A program made the position numbers and the translations under genes. Under the pieces are notes generated by a model. The model had not been told where the DNA came from, made no database searches, and saw only the letters and a list, made by a program, of their open reading frames with translations. 64,000 bases of DNA. Origin: Streptomyces albus subsp. albus (GTDB lineage Bacteria; Actinomycetota; Actinomycetes; Streptomycetales; Streptomycetaceae). Location: positions 372,001 through 436,000 of the forward strand of contig NZ_JOID01000001.1 in assembly GCF_000719865.1 (NCBI RefSeq), given 5' to 3'. Below are positions 41,538-50,566 of the stretch, piece after piece (the first letter of the stretch is position 1; each line of letters begins with the position of its first letter).

Positions 41538-43370
41538 TCACCGGTTGTACAGCTCGGCGATCTCGGCCGCGTACGCCTTGACTATGGCCGCCCGGCGGAG
41601 CTTCAGGGAGGGGGTCAGCAGGCCGCCCGCGACGGTGAAGTCGTGCGGCAGGACGCGGAAGGCGCGGATGGACTCGCTGCGGGAGACGGCGGTGTTGGCG
41701 CGGGACACCGCGCGCTGGATCTCCTCCTGGAGCTCGGCGTGGCGCACCACCACCCGCAGGTCCATGGGCTGCTGGAAGCGGAGCCGCTGCCAGTGGCCCA
41801 CGGCCTCCTGGTCCAGGGTGATCAGGGCCGCGATGAACGGCCGGTTGTCGCCGACCACGAGGCAGCGCGAGATCAGCGGGTGCGAGCGGAGCCGTTCCTC
41901 CAGGACGAGCGGGGAGACGCTCTTGCCGCCGCTGGTGACGATGATGTCCTTCTTGCGGCCGGTGAGATGGAGGTAGCCGTCCTCGTCGAGATGGCCGATG
42001 TCCCCGGTGGCCAGCCAGCCGTCGTGGAGGACCTCCTCGGTGCCCTGCCGGTCGTCGAGGTAGCCGGCGAAAACGTTGTCGCCCCGGACCCAGATCTCGC
42101 CGTCCTCCGCGATGTGCACGGCGCAGCCGGGCAGCGGGCGGCCGACGGTGCCGAACTTGGGGCGGCCGATGGGGTGTCCGGTGACGGCGGCGGCGGTCTC
42201 GGTGAGGCCGTAGCCGTCGTAGATGGTGACGCCGGCCCCGGAGAAGACCAGCCCGAGCTCCCGGGAGAGGGGTGATCCTCCGGAGACGGCGTGCCGCACC
42301 CGGCCCCCGAGGACGGCGCGCAGCCGGGCGTAGACGGTGCGCTCGTGCAGGGCGTGCTGGACGCGCAGCGCGGGGCCCGGTCCGGTGCCGCGGAGCAGGG
42401 AGCGCCGCTCGGCGGCCTCGGCGTAGCGCATGGCGACGTCCACGGCGTGGTCGAAGGCCTCCAGCTTCTCGGCCTCCTCGGCCCGCCGGCGGGCGGTGCG
42501 GTAGATCCGCTCGAAGATGTACGGCACGGCGAAGAGGAAGGTGGGCCGGAACGAGGCGAGGGCGGGGAGGAGTCCGGCGGCGGACAGGTCGGGCTGGTGG
42601 CCCAGGCGGACGCCGTGCCGCTGGCAGGCCACCTGCACCATCAGCCCGTAGATGTGGGACAGCGGCAGGAAGGCGAGCACGGCGGGCTGTTCGCCCGGTT
42701 CGGCGAGGAGTTCGCGCCAGCCCTCGATGAGGGTGTCGCACTCGAAGGCCAGATTGGCGTGGGTGATCACGCAGCCCCGGGGACGGCCGGTGGTGCCGGA
42801 GGTGTAGGTGATGGTGGCCGCCGAGCCGGGGCTGACCCCGGCGCGCATCCGGTGCACCAAGGCGTCGGGGATGCCGCGGCCCAGCGCGGACAGCTCCCGC
42901 ACACAGCCCTCGTCGAGCTGCCAGATGCGGCGTAACCCGGGGAGGTCGTCGCAGATGGCGCCGACGGTCATCGCCTCGTCGGCGTGCTCGACGATCACGG
43001 CGGAGGCGCGGGTGTCGGAGAGGATCCAGTGCACCTGCTCGGCGGAGGAGGTGGGGTAGACGGGGACGAGCTGGGCGCCGATGGCCCAGAGGGCGTAGGA
43101 GAAGAGCGTCCACTCGTAGCGGGTGCGGGACATCACGGCGATCCGGTCGCCGGGCCGGACGCCGTCCGCGATGAGGCCCTTGGCCAGGGCGGTCACCTCG
43201 CTGCGGAAGCCCAGGGCCGTGACGGGGAGCCAGCGGATGCCGTCGGGGCCGTCCTCGCGCCGGGAGAACTGCACCCGGTCCGGGGCTCTTTCGGCGATCT
43301 CGTACACGGAATCCGCGAGACCTCCCGTGCGGAGCTTCTGCACCAGGGGCGGAAGGCTGAGTTCGCGCAC
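41538..43370 (-). CDS. Long-chain acyl-CoA synthetase (AMP-dependent ligase)
   Basis: 610 residues. The P-loop is ITYTSGTTGRPRGCVITHAN, with Arg in place of the usual second Lys. Other ANL motifs follow: GYGLTETAAAVTGHP, GWLATGDIGHLDEDGYLHLT and RKKDIIVTSGGKSVSPLVLE. It activates fatty acids to acyl-CoA via an acyl-adenylate. The 600-residue length and the SVYEIAERAPDRVQF start fit the actinobacterial long-chain group. GAGAGGTGAC upstream favours the GTG at 43370. A terminator separates it from the upstream permease gene. Confidence 0.9.
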   Translation of the reverse strand: MRELSLPPLVQKLRTGGLADSVYEIAERAPDRVQFSRREDGPDGIRWLPVTALGFRSEVTALAKGLIADGVRPGDRIAVMSRTRYEWTLFSYALWAIGAQLVPVYPTSSAEQVHWILSDTRASAVIVEHADEAMTVGAICDDLPGLRRIWQLDEGCVRELSALGRGIPDALVHRMRAGVSPGSAATITYTSGTTGRPRGCVITHANLAFECDTLIEGWRELLAEPGEQPAVLAFLPLSHIYGLMVQVACQRHGVRLGHQPDLSAAGLLPALASFRPTFLFAVPYIFERIYRTARRRAEEAEKLEAFDHAVDVAMRYAEAAERRSLLRGTGPGPALRVQHALHERTVYARLRAVLGGRVRHAVSGGSPLSRELGLVFSGAGVTIYDGYGLTETAAAVTGHPIGRPKFGTVGRPLPGCAVHIAEDGEIWVRGDNVFAGYLDDRQGTEEVLHDGWLATGDIGHLDEDGYLHLTGRKKDIIVTSGGKSVSPLVLEERLRSHPLISRCLVVGDNRPFIAALITLDQEAVGHWQRLRFQQPMDLRVVVRHAELQEEIQRAVSRANTAVSRSESIRAFRVLPHDFTVAGGLLTPSLKLRRAAIVKAYAAEIAELYNR

Positions 43371-43498
43371 CGCGTCACCTCTCTCGAACCCGTACCCGCC
43401 GCGGCGGGGCCGTCGGCGAGCGCAAGTTACCGTTCGGAATCCTCGACTGCCTAGGGGTGGGCCCGAGTTCAACACTCGAAAGAGTGATGATCGGAGGT

Positions 43499-43524
43499 GC
43501 GGCCCGGGCCGGGGCCCGGGCCGC
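43499..43524 (-). terminator. Terminator of the APC permease gene
   Basis: GCGGCCCGGG (43499-43508) pairs perfectly with CCCGGGCCGC (43515-43524), 15 bases beyond the permease stop. Confidence 0.7.
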
Positions 43525-43539
43525 GGGGAGCCGCCGGGT

Positions 43540-45108
43540 TCAGCCGCGGGGAGCCGCGGTGCCGGCGGGCGGCGCGGAGTCCGCGGAGTCCGCCCGCGCG
43601 GCGGCCGTCCGCTCCAGCTGGAACGCCTGGTTCCCCAGCCCGATCCGGCGGTGCACCTCGGGCCGCACCGAGCGCAGCACCAGTCCGTAGACGAGGCCGC
43701 CGGTCACGGCGAGGCCGATGATGCCGGGCAGGACCCAGCGCAGCACCGAGCCGGGCTCCGCGCCCAGCAGCACGTCGAAGTCCTTCACCGTGTAGACGAT
43801 GATCGTGAGCATCGCGGCGCAGGCGATGCCCGAGCTGATGAGCCGCCAGGCCTGCGCGCGGGCGGCCCCGCGGCGGACGAAGAAGGCGATGACGGCCGCG
43901 GAGGCGGTGGCCATCAGGGTGATGACGCCCAGCGCGCCGACGTTGCCCATCCAGGTGAAGAGGTTGAGCACCGGCGCGGTGGGGTCGCCGTGCGGCTTGT
44001 CGTCGGTGAGGGCGAAGACGGCGATCACGGCGAGCGAGACCGCGCTCTGCAGCAGCGATCCGGTGCCGGGGGCCCCGCTGCCGCGGGTGGTGCGCCCGAG
44101 GGCGGCGGGCAGCAGGCCCTCGCGGCCCATGGCGAAGGCGTAGCGGGCGACGACGTTGTGGAAGCTGAGCATGGCGGCGAACATGCCGGTGACGAAGAAG
44201 ACGTGCATGACGTCGGTGAAGTTGGAGCCGAGCCGGCTCTCGGTGAGGAAGAACAGCAGTCCGGCGCTCTGTTCCTGCGCGTCCGCCACGATCCGGGCGG
44301 GGCCCGAGGCGATGTTGAGGGCCCAGGAGCTGAGGGCCAGGAAGAGGGCGGCGAAGCCGACGGCGAGGAACATGGCGCGGGCGACGACGACCTGCGGGCG
44401 CTTGGTCTCCTCGGCGTAGACGGGGGCCTGTTCGAAACCGACGAAGGACGCGAAGGCGAAGCAGAGCGCGGTGCCGAGGCCGGCCCCGGCCAGGGTGCCG
44501 GGGTCGAAGGCCGTCAGGGAGAGGCCCTCGGGACCGGGGTCGCCGATGGCCGCGGCGTCGAAGATGACGACCATGCAGACCTCGATGACGAGCAGCACGC
44601 CGAGCACCTTGGCGCTGAGGTCGATCTTGAGCCAGCCGAGCACGCCGACGATCAGCGCGGCGACGAGGGCGGGGATCCACCAGGCGACGGTCAGGTCCAG
44701 ATAGGTGGCGGCGAGCCCGCTGACCTCGAAGCCGAAGATGCCGTAGATGCCGACCTGCATGGCGCTGTAGGCGACGAGGGCCACGACGGAGGCGCCGGCC
44801 CCGGCCGTGCCGCCGAGGCCGCGGGCGATGTACGCGTAGAAGGCGCCGGCGTTGTGCACATGGCGGCTCATCTCGGCGTAGCCGACGCTGAAGAGCAGCA
44901 GGACGACGCCGAGGAGGACGAAGATCAGCGGCTGTCCGACGATGCCCATCACCGCGTATGTGGTGGGCATGACACCCGCGACCACGAGGAGGGGCGCGCT
45001 CGCCGCGAGAACGGAGAGCAGCAGGCCGCCCAGGCCGATCCGGTCCGCGCGCAGCGCCCGTTCCTCGCCCTTGTACGTGCTGATGCCGGAGTCGTTGTCC
45101 GTCGGCAT
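43540..45108 (-). CDS. APC superfamily amino acid permease
   Basis: 522 residues with about 12 hydrophobic helices, including LLLSVLAASAPLLVVAGVMP (TM1, unwound GxG-type region) and ALCFAFASFVGFEQAPVYAE (TM6, followed by EETKRPQ). These are the canonical substrate-site helices of the APC fold. It would import an amino acid or polyamine; the substrate cannot be read from sequence. ATG 45108 follows GGAAGG at a good distance. The C-terminus is an Ala-rich cytoplasmic tail. Confidence 0.9.
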   Translation of the reverse strand: MPTDNDSGISTYKGEERALRADRIGLGGLLLSVLAASAPLLVVAGVMPTTYAVMGIVGQPLIFVLLGVVLLLFSVGYAEMSRHVHNAGAFYAYIARGLGGTAGAGASVVALVAYSAMQVGIYGIFGFEVSGLAATYLDLTVAWWIPALVAALIVGVLGWLKIDLSAKVLGVLLVIEVCMVVIFDAAAIGDPGPEGLSLTAFDPGTLAGAGLGTALCFAFASFVGFEQAPVYAEETKRPQVVVARAMFLAVGFAALFLALSSWALNIASGPARIVADAQEQSAGLLFFLTESRLGSNFTDVMHVFFVTGMFAAMLSFHNVVARYAFAMGREGLLPAALGRTTRGSGAPGTGSLLQSAVSLAVIAVFALTDDKPHGDPTAPVLNLFTWMGNVGALGVITLMATASAAVIAFFVRRGAARAQAWRLISSGIACAAMLTIIVYTVKDFDVLLGAEPGSVLRWVLPGIIGLAVTGGLVYGLVLRSVRPEVHRRIGLGNQAFQLERTAAARADSADSAPPAGTAAPRG

Positions 45109-45175
45109 GGTCACCTTCCCGCTGGTCGGTTGTGTCGGCTGGATAAGAGGGGGTGCGAGGCGCGCGGAGGGCCGG

Positions 45176-46144
45176 TCACCGGAGGTCCGTCCCGCCGGTG
45201 GCGGCGGCGTGGGCCGCGCGGTACGTCCTCCGGGGGTCCCGGTCCGGGTAGGACCAGGGGTCCTTGGTGGCGTGGCGCCCGATGCGGTGGAAGAGGGCGG
45301 CGGCCTCCCAGGGCCGGCCCTCGTGGTACTTGGCGTGCGCCAGGAAGTTGAGGTCCACCAGGCGGCGGGGGTGCTCCTCGTAGCCCCACTCCAGCCACCA
45401 GTCGAAGGCCGCCTTCATCACCTGGCGGGCGCGGCGGCTCTTCCAGTGATCCGAGCGCGTGGGGTCGCGCGGCTCGATGCCGGCCTGGGCGAGGACGCGG
45501 TAGCGCTCGGTGTGCGCGATGACGGGCAGGGCGCACAGGGGCGAGTCGGCGGGGGCCTGTTCGGCGGCCCAGGCGGCGAAGTCGTAGACCTCGTGGAAGG
45601 GGTCGTCCCGGTCGCCCTGCTGGTGTTCGGCCAGGCAGGCCGTCATGAGGTGGTGGGCGTGGTGGTGTTCGCGGTGGCGGCCGCGCACCTGGTCGAAGAT
45701 CTGCAGCCGTTCCTCGTCGGTGCCGGTGTGCCGGGCCAGGATCAGCAGGGCCAGCCAGGGGGACGGGTCGGCGGGGTACATCCGGGCGGCGGCCCGGCAG
45801 ACCTCGCGGGCGGCGGCCGGCTCCTCCTTGCCCCGCAGCGCGCGGAAGACCTTGGCGCAGGCGTACAGGGCGGCGGCGTCCACGCTGTCGGGCTCGGCGA
45901 GCCGCCACTCCTCGGCCCAGGCCGCGCTGTTGGGCTCCATGCCGAGGACGACCAGCCGGTGGCCGCGGCGGTCCCAGTCCCGGCCGGTCCGGGCCAGCAG
46001 GGCGCGGCTCTCACCCCAGCGGCCCTGCACGAGCGCGTCGCGGACCCCGGCGAGTTCCGTGTCGTCGAGGGCGGGGTCGAAGGCGAAGCCGTCCTTGTTG
46101 CGCGATCTGCCCAGCGGGGGCGGTGGCGGTGGTGGAGGGGTCAT
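45176..46144 (-). CDS. Conserved unknown protein, helical repeat-like
   Basis: 322 residues after a Pro tract (MTPPPPPPPPLGRSRNKDGF). The body is built of helical pairs (ALVQGRWGESRALLARTGRD, DAAALYACAKVFRALRGKEE, PSPWLALLILARHTGTDEER) typical of TPR-like folds. It ends in a His/Trp-rich part (DFNFLAHAK-type, HEGRPWEAAALFHRIGRHAT). There is no signal peptide. It may be a scaffold, but I cannot name the family. It sits upstream of the APC permease on the same strand with a 67-base gap, so co-transcription is possible. Confidence 0.7.
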   Translation of the reverse strand: MTPPPPPPPPLGRSRNKDGFAFDPALDDTELAGVRDALVQGRWGESRALLARTGRDWDRRGHRLVVLGMEPNSAAWAEEWRLAEPDSVDAAALYACAKVFRALRGKEEPAAAREVCRAAARMYPADPSPWLALLILARHTGTDEERLQIFDQVRGRHREHHHAHHLMTACLAEHQQGDRDDPFHEVYDFAAWAAEQAPADSPLCALPVIAHTERYRVLAQAGIEPRDPTRSDHWKSRRARQVMKAAFDWWLEWGYEEHPRRLVDLNFLAHAKYHEGRPWEAAALFHRIGRHATKDPWSYPDRDPRRTYRAAHAAATGGTDLR

Positions 46145-46498
46145 CCGTGAGCTTCTTCCTCCACGGCAACACGCCACTTCCCGCCCGGTATGGGGCACTT
46201 GTCCGTGCATCTGGCGGACCCGCCGGCGGCGTGATCTCCGCAACACCGGTCGATGATCACAGACAGCAAACCGTTAGTCACCACTCCGCGTCAAGGCGTC
46301 CCCGGAGGACCGTTTCCTCACCGGATGGTTGTTTACATCTTGTTGACAACCCATTCCGCCCGGCGTCCGCCCCCGGAAGTGTAGAGCCGCAGGCCGGCGG
46401 CCTCTCCCGACGGAGGGGAGGGCTCCGCCGCCCGGGCCGGGCACTCCCCGCCTTCACCCCTCGAAGGTTTCCCGGGGCCCGGATGATTGGATGGGGGC
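46145..46498. other. Divergent promoter region with an inverted repeat
   Basis: 354 bases between the helical-repeat gene and the DUF202 pair. It is AT-richer at 46250-46350 and contains the inverted repeat annotated at 46328-46350. Confidence 0.45.
46328..46350. promoter_or_regulatory. 23-bp inverted repeat, candidate operator
   Basis: GTTGTTTACA and TGTTGACAAC are arms matching at 8 of 10 positions around a TCT centre. It also contains TTGACA, so it may overlap a promoter. The binding protein is unknown. Confidence 0.45.
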
Positions 46499-46915
46499 AT
46501 GGCCGGAACCGGGTTCGGAAAAGTGCGTGCGGCGGCCGCCGCCGTGCGGCTGTGGTTCTCCCCCGCCCGCATCCGCTCCCAGGGCGAGACCCCGGACTAC
46601 CGCTTCTCCCTCGCCAACGAGCGGACCTTCCTCGCCTGGCTGCGCACCGCCCTGGCGCTGGTGGGCGGCGGCTTCGCGGTCGCCCAGTTCCTGCCGGACC
46701 TGCACCGGTCGGTGCGGGCCACCGTCGCCGTCGTCCTGCTGGTGGGCGGCGCGCTGGTGGCCGCGCGGGCGGTCAACCACTGGGTACGGGTGGAGCTGGC
46801 GATGCGGCGCGGCGAGGACCTGCCGTCCACGCGCTTCCCCGCCTTCCTCGCCGCCGGGGTGATCCTGGTCTCCGCGGTGATGGTGACCACGGTCGCCGTC
46901 GGCTGGGCCGGCTGA
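46499..46915 (+). CDS. YidH/DUF202 family membrane protein
   Basis: 138 residues: DYRFSLANERTFLAWLRTAL is the YidH/DUF202 signature, followed by three hydrophobic helices (ALVGGGFAVAQFLP; TVAVVLLVGGALVAARAV; FLAAGVILVSAVMVTTVAVG). Function is unknown; it is an inner-membrane protein. ATG 46499 was preferred over the TTG at 46487. The stop overlaps the next gene's ATG (TGATG). Confidence 0.85.
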   Translation: MAGTGFGKVRAAAAAVRLWFSPARIRSQGETPDYRFSLANERTFLAWLRTALALVGGGFAVAQFLPDLHRSVRATVAVVLLVGGALVAARAVNHWVRVELAMRRGEDLPSTRFPAFLAAGVILVSAVMVTTVAVGWAG

Positions 46916-47229
46916 TGGCCGACCCGGTCGCGCGCGACCCGGCGGCGCAGCCCGAGCGCACCGGCTTCGCCTGGCGGCGCTCGACGCTGGCGGGCACGGT
47001 GGCCGCGATCCTGGCCGTCCGGCTGGCCCTGCACGGGGACACGGGGCCCGTCGCCGCCGTGGCACTGGCGCTGACGGCCGCGGCCTGGCTCGTCCTGCTC
47101 ACCGCCGCCCACCGCCGGATCCGGGCCCTGGACCGGGCGCGGCCCGAGGCCGTGTCCGTACGATCGGTCACACTGGCGGCGGGCTGTGTCGTCGCCCTGG
47201 CGGCGTGCGGGACCCTTCTGGTCCTGTGA
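46915..47229 (+). CDS. Second DUF202-type membrane protein
   Basis: 104 residues with three predicted helices. PERTGFAWRRSTLAGTVAAI is the short DUF202 signature (R-T-x-x-A-W-x-R-T). It is translationally coupled to the larger YidH protein, and such tandem pairs are common in actinobacteria, perhaps forming a hetero-oligomer. Confidence 0.83.
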   Translation: MADPVARDPAAQPERTGFAWRRSTLAGTVAAILAVRLALHGDTGPVAAVALALTAAAWLVLLTAAHRRIRALDRARPEAVSVRSVTLAAGCVVALAACGTLLVL

Positions 47230-47284
47230 CGCGGCGCCGCGGTGGCGGCGGCCGGGCTGTCAAGTGCCGTCCGGGTATGGACGT

Positions 47285-47304
47285 CATACCGACTGGTCGG
47301 CATG
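47285..47304. promoter_or_regulatory. TetR-type operator upstream of the phosphotransferase operon
   Basis: CATACCGACTGGTCGGCATG is a near-perfect palindrome. It closely matches the sequence in front of the TetR gene (50379-50396, CATACCGACCGGTTAG on its coding strand). This suggests that one regulator controls both. Confidence 0.6.
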
Positions 47305-47339
47305 ATAAGCGGGACGTCCCTTCCCCCCAAGGAGCAGTG

Positions 47340-48362
47340 ATGAGCAAGGACCACCCGCCCGGCCTCGACCTGGACCGTCTCCGCGGCCATCTCGACCGCG
47401 AACGCCCCGGGCTGGTGCGGGGGCCGCTGACCGCCCGGCTGATCGAGGGCGGCCGGTCGAACCTCACCTATGCGGTCACGGACGGCACCTCCCGCTGGGT
47501 GGTCCGGCGGCCGCCGCTGGGCCATGTGCTCGCCACCGCCCACGACATGAGCCGCGAGCACCGGGTGATCAGCGCCCTGCACCCGACGGCCGTACCGGTC
47601 CCGGAGACCGTGCTGCTCTGCGAGGACGAGTCCGTCATCGGCTCCCCCTTCTACGTCATGGACTTCGTCGAGGGCACCCCCTACCGCAAGTCCGAGGAAC
47701 TGCTCCCGCTGGGGCCGGAGCGCACCCGCGGGGTGGTGCTCGGCCTCGTCGACACCCTCGTCCATCTGCACGCCGTCGACCCGGAGGCCGTGGGCCTCGG
47801 CGACTTCGGGCGCCCGGAGGGCTTCCTCGACCGCCAGCTGCGCCGCTGGGGCAAGCAGCTCGACGCCTCCCGCAACCGCGAGCTGGCCGGGATCGACGAG
47901 CTCCACGCTTCCCTGGGCAGGGCGCTGCCCGCCTCCCCCGCGCCCGCCGTCGTCCACGGCGACTACCGGCTGGACAACGTCCTCGTCGGCCCCGACGACT
48001 CCGTCCGGGCCGTCCTCGACTGGGAGATGTCCACCCTCGGCGACCCGCTGACCGACCTGGGCCTGCTGGTGATGTACAGCGGGCAGCGCGCGCTGCCGGG
48101 GATGCCGATCAGCACCACCGCCGACGCCCCCGGCCACCCGGCCCCGGAGGAGCTGATCGAGCGCTACGCCGCCGGCTCCGGCCGGGACGTCTCGCGGATC
48201 GCCTGGTACACCGCGTTCGCCTACTTCAAGCTCGCGGTGATCCTCGAGGGCATCCACTACCGCTACACCCTCGGCCAGACCGTCGGCTCGGGCTTCGACC
48301 GCATCGGCGCCCTCGTCCCGGTCTTCATCGACAACGGCCTCACCACCCTGAAGGAAGGCTGA
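47340..48362 (+). CDS. Phosphotransferase (APH-fold), acyl-CoA dehydrogenase-associated
   Basis: 340 residues. Kinase-like motifs: the Gly-rich IEGGRSNLTYAV near 36-47, catalytic VVHGDYRLDNVLV near 203-215 and metal-binding VLDWEMSTLGDPLTDLG near 222-238. Proteins of this type are fused to or encoded beside ACAD10/11-like dehydrogenases and phosphorylate hydroxyacyl-CoA substrates. Here it precedes the dehydrogenase by four bases. GGAG upstream fixes the ATG at 47340. A TetR-type operator lies 36 bases before the start. Confidence 0.88.
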   Translation: MSKDHPPGLDLDRLRGHLDRERPGLVRGPLTARLIEGGRSNLTYAVTDGTSRWVVRRPPLGHVLATAHDMSREHRVISALHPTAVPVPETVLLCEDESVIGSPFYVMDFVEGTPYRKSEELLPLGPERTRGVVLGLVDTLVHLHAVDPEAVGLGDFGRPEGFLDRQLRRWGKQLDASRNRELAGIDELHASLGRALPASPAPAVVHGDYRLDNVLVGPDDSVRAVLDWEMSTLGDPLTDLGLLVMYSGQRALPGMPISTTADAPGHPAPEELIERYAAGSGRDVSRIAWYTAFAYFKLAVILEGIHYRYTLGQTVGSGFDRIGALVPVFIDNGLTTLKEG

Positions 48363-48366
48363 GCCC

Positions 48367-49581
48367 ATGGACTTCGCATTCGACGCCCGTACCGAGGAAC
48401 TCCGCGGGAAACTCCTCGCGTTCATGGACGAGCACGTCTACCCGGCGGAGCACGTCGCCGAGGAGCAGCGGGCGGGCCTGGCCTCCCGGTGGGACATGCC
48501 CCCGGTGGTCGAGGAGCTCAAGGCCGAGGCCCGCCGGCAGGGGCTGTGGAACCTCTTCCTCCCCGACGAGGAGTACGGCGCGGGGCTGACGAACCTCCAG
48601 TACGCGCCGCTGGCCGAGATCACCGGCCGCAGCCCGCAGCTGGCGCCCACCGCCCTGAACTGCGCGGCCCCGGACACCGGCAACATGGAGCTCCTCGCCC
48701 AGTTCGCCACGGAGGCGCAGCGCAAGGAGTGGCTGGAGCCGCTGCTCGCCGGTGAGATCCGCTCTGCCTTCGCGATGACCGAGCCGGAGGTGGCCTCCTC
48801 CGACGCCACCAACATCGAGACCCGGATCGAGCGGGACGGCGACGCGTACGTCATCACCGGCCGCAAGTGGTACATCTCCGGGGCGATGAACCCGGACTGC
48901 AAGATCTTCATCGTGATGGGCAAGACCGACCCGGAGGGCGCGGACGTCCGCCGCCAGCAGTCCATGGTGCTGGTCCCCCGCGACACCCCGGGTGTCGAGG
49001 TCCGCCGGGCGATGCAGGTCTACGGCTACGAGGACGAGCACCACGGCGGCCACGCCGAGATCGTCTTCGACCGGGCGCGCGTCCCGGTGACGAACCTGGT
49101 CGGCGAGGAGGGCGGCGGTTTCGCCATCGCCCAGGCCCGGCTGGGCCCCGGCCGCATCCACCACTGCATGCGGCTGATCGGCATGGCCGAGCGGGGCATC
49201 GAGCTGATGTGCCGGCGCGCGGTGTCCCGTACGGCCTTCGGCAAGCCGCTGGCCGAACAGGGCGTCGTCCAGGGCTGGATCGCGGACGCCCGGGTGGCCG
49301 TCGAGCAGCTGCGGCTGCTGGTGCTCAAGACGGCCTGGCTGATGGACACGGTCGGCAACAAGGGCGCGCACACTGAGATCCAGGCCATCAAGATCGCGAC
49401 GCCGCGCACCGTGGTGGCCCTGCTGGACCGGGCGGTGCAGCTGCACGGGGCGGCCGGCGTCAGCCAGGACACCCCGCTGGCGGAGCTGTGGGCCGCGGCC
49501 CGCACGATCCAGCTCGCCGACGGGCCGGACGAGGTGCACCAGCGCTCACTGGCGCGCCGGGAGATCAAGCGGTACCGCTGA
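48367..49581 (+). CDS. Acyl-CoA dehydrogenase, ACAD10/11-like
   Basis: 404 residues. FAMTEPEVASSDATNIETRI and YVITGRKWYISGAMNPDCKI are the FAD/substrate motifs of the family. LGPGRIHHCMRLIGMAERGI and AVQLHGAAGVSQDTPLAELW form the C-terminal helical domain. It should introduce an alpha-beta double bond into acyl-CoA. With the kinase-like gene upstream it forms a two-step module, probably for 4- or 3-hydroxy acids (phosphorylation followed by elimination), an inference from ACAD10/11. Confidence 0.9.
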   Translation: MDFAFDARTEELRGKLLAFMDEHVYPAEHVAEEQRAGLASRWDMPPVVEELKAEARRQGLWNLFLPDEEYGAGLTNLQYAPLAEITGRSPQLAPTALNCAAPDTGNMELLAQFATEAQRKEWLEPLLAGEIRSAFAMTEPEVASSDATNIETRIERDGDAYVITGRKWYISGAMNPDCKIFIVMGKTDPEGADVRRQQSMVLVPRDTPGVEVRRAMQVYGYEDEHHGGHAEIVFDRARVPVTNLVGEEGGGFAIAQARLGPGRIHHCMRLIGMAERGIELMCRRAVSRTAFGKPLAEQGVVQGWIADARVAVEQLRLLVLKTAWLMDTVGNKGAHTEIQAIKIATPRTVVALLDRAVQLHGAAGVSQDTPLAELWAAARTIQLADGPDEVHQRSLARREIKRYR

Positions 49582-49608
49582 GCCGGCGGCGGGCGCGGGA
49601 CACCGCGC

Positions 49609-49664
49609 GCGGGAACCGGGCGGGCCCGGACCGGAGATCCGGTCCGGGCCCGCCCGGTTCCCGC
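49609..49664. terminator. 26-bp perfect-stem bidirectional terminator
   Basis: Bases 49609-49634 are the exact reverse complement of 49639-49664, around an AGAT loop. It separates the dehydrogenase (+) from the convergent TetR gene (-), whose stop is at 49671. Confidence 0.88.
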
Positions 49665-49670
49665 GTCCCG

Positions 49671-50264
49671 CTACGGCCGCAGGGCGCGCAGCAGCAGGTC
49701 GGCGAGGTGGTCGGCCACCTCCTGCTGGGAGAGCGGGCCCTCCGGCCGGTACCAGGTGGCCAGATGGTGCACCGAGCCGAAGTGGTAGTCGACCACCAGG
49801 TCGGCCGGGGTCGCGGTGGAGAAGACGCCGGTGCGCTGCCCCTCCTCGATCAGGGCGCGGAACCGCTCGTGGTAGCGCCGGCGCTCGGCCCGCACCTGCT
49901 TGTTCTTCTCGGGGCTGAGCTGGTGCATCGAGCGGAAGAAGATCGTCGCGTCGTCGAGGTGTTCGAGGGTGGTGACGACGACGTCGGCCGCCGCGCCGCG
50001 CAGCCGCTCCTCGACCGGGGCGTCCGACTCCGCGAAGGCGTCGAGCCGCTCCTGCTGGAGGCGCAGCACCCGGCCGTAGATCTCGTGCAGCAGATCGTCC
50101 TTGGAGCCGAAGTAGTGGTAGAGGGCGCCCTTGGTCACCCCCGCGGCCTCCACGATCTCCTGGACGGACGTCCGGTCGTAGCCCCGGTCCGCGAAAAGGC
50201 GGGTCGCGGCGGCCAGCAGCCGCTGCGGAACGGGTGCTCCGCTGCCCTCCGTCGTTCTGGCCAT
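49671..50264 (-). CDS. TetR family regulator of the phosphotransferase/ACAD operon
   Basis: 197 residues. HTH: YDRTSVQEIVEAAGVTKGAL then YHYFGSKDDLLHEI (about 29-62). The ligand domain is all-helical (VTTLEHLDDATIFFRSMHQL ...). ATG 50264 follows AAGGTGG. It faces the acyl-CoA operon, and similar operators lie before both, so it probably represses both and releases on an acyl-CoA. Confidence 0.88.
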   Translation of the reverse strand: MARTTEGSGAPVPQRLLAAATRLFADRGYDRTSVQEIVEAAGVTKGALYHYFGSKDDLLHEIYGRVLRLQQERLDAFAESDAPVEERLRGAAADVVVTTLEHLDDATIFFRSMHQLSPEKNKQVRAERRRYHERFRALIEEGQRTGVFSTATPADLVVDYHFGSVHHLATWYRPEGPLSQQEVADHLADLLLRALRP

Positions 50265-50566
50265 CACCGCCACCTTGCCTCTCTGCTCCCGCCCCTCGCG
50301 GATCGCCGGACGACTGTAGAGGACATCCTCCACCGGGTGCGGCCGGACCGGGAAGCCCGGGAGGGTCCGGACCGCACACTAACCGGTCGGTATGACACCC
50401 GGGAAGGCGGGGGCGCGGGACCGGCGGGACGGCGGCCCGGGACGGTCCCCCGCCGGCCGGGGTCGTTCCCCGCCGGGCCGCGGAGGGTTAGCGTGCGGGG
50501 GCACAGCGCAATCGCCGGGGCCGGCGCCGCCGCGCCCCGGTCCGACGCCGAGCCCGGAGGTGCTGG
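50265..50566. other. Divergent promoter region (TetR / NamZ)
   Basis: 302 bases with the TetR operator near 50379. The remainder is GC-rich leader for the NamZ gene; no gene was seen. Confidence 0.45.
50379..50396. promoter_or_regulatory. TetR-type operator upstream of the TetR gene
   Basis: CTAACCGGTCGGTATGAC here, read as GTCATACCGACCGGTTAG on the TetR coding strand, matches the operator at 47285-47304 across CATACCGACYGGT. It is about 115 bases upstream of the TetR start, consistent with autorepression from a leadered promoter. Confidence 0.55.
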
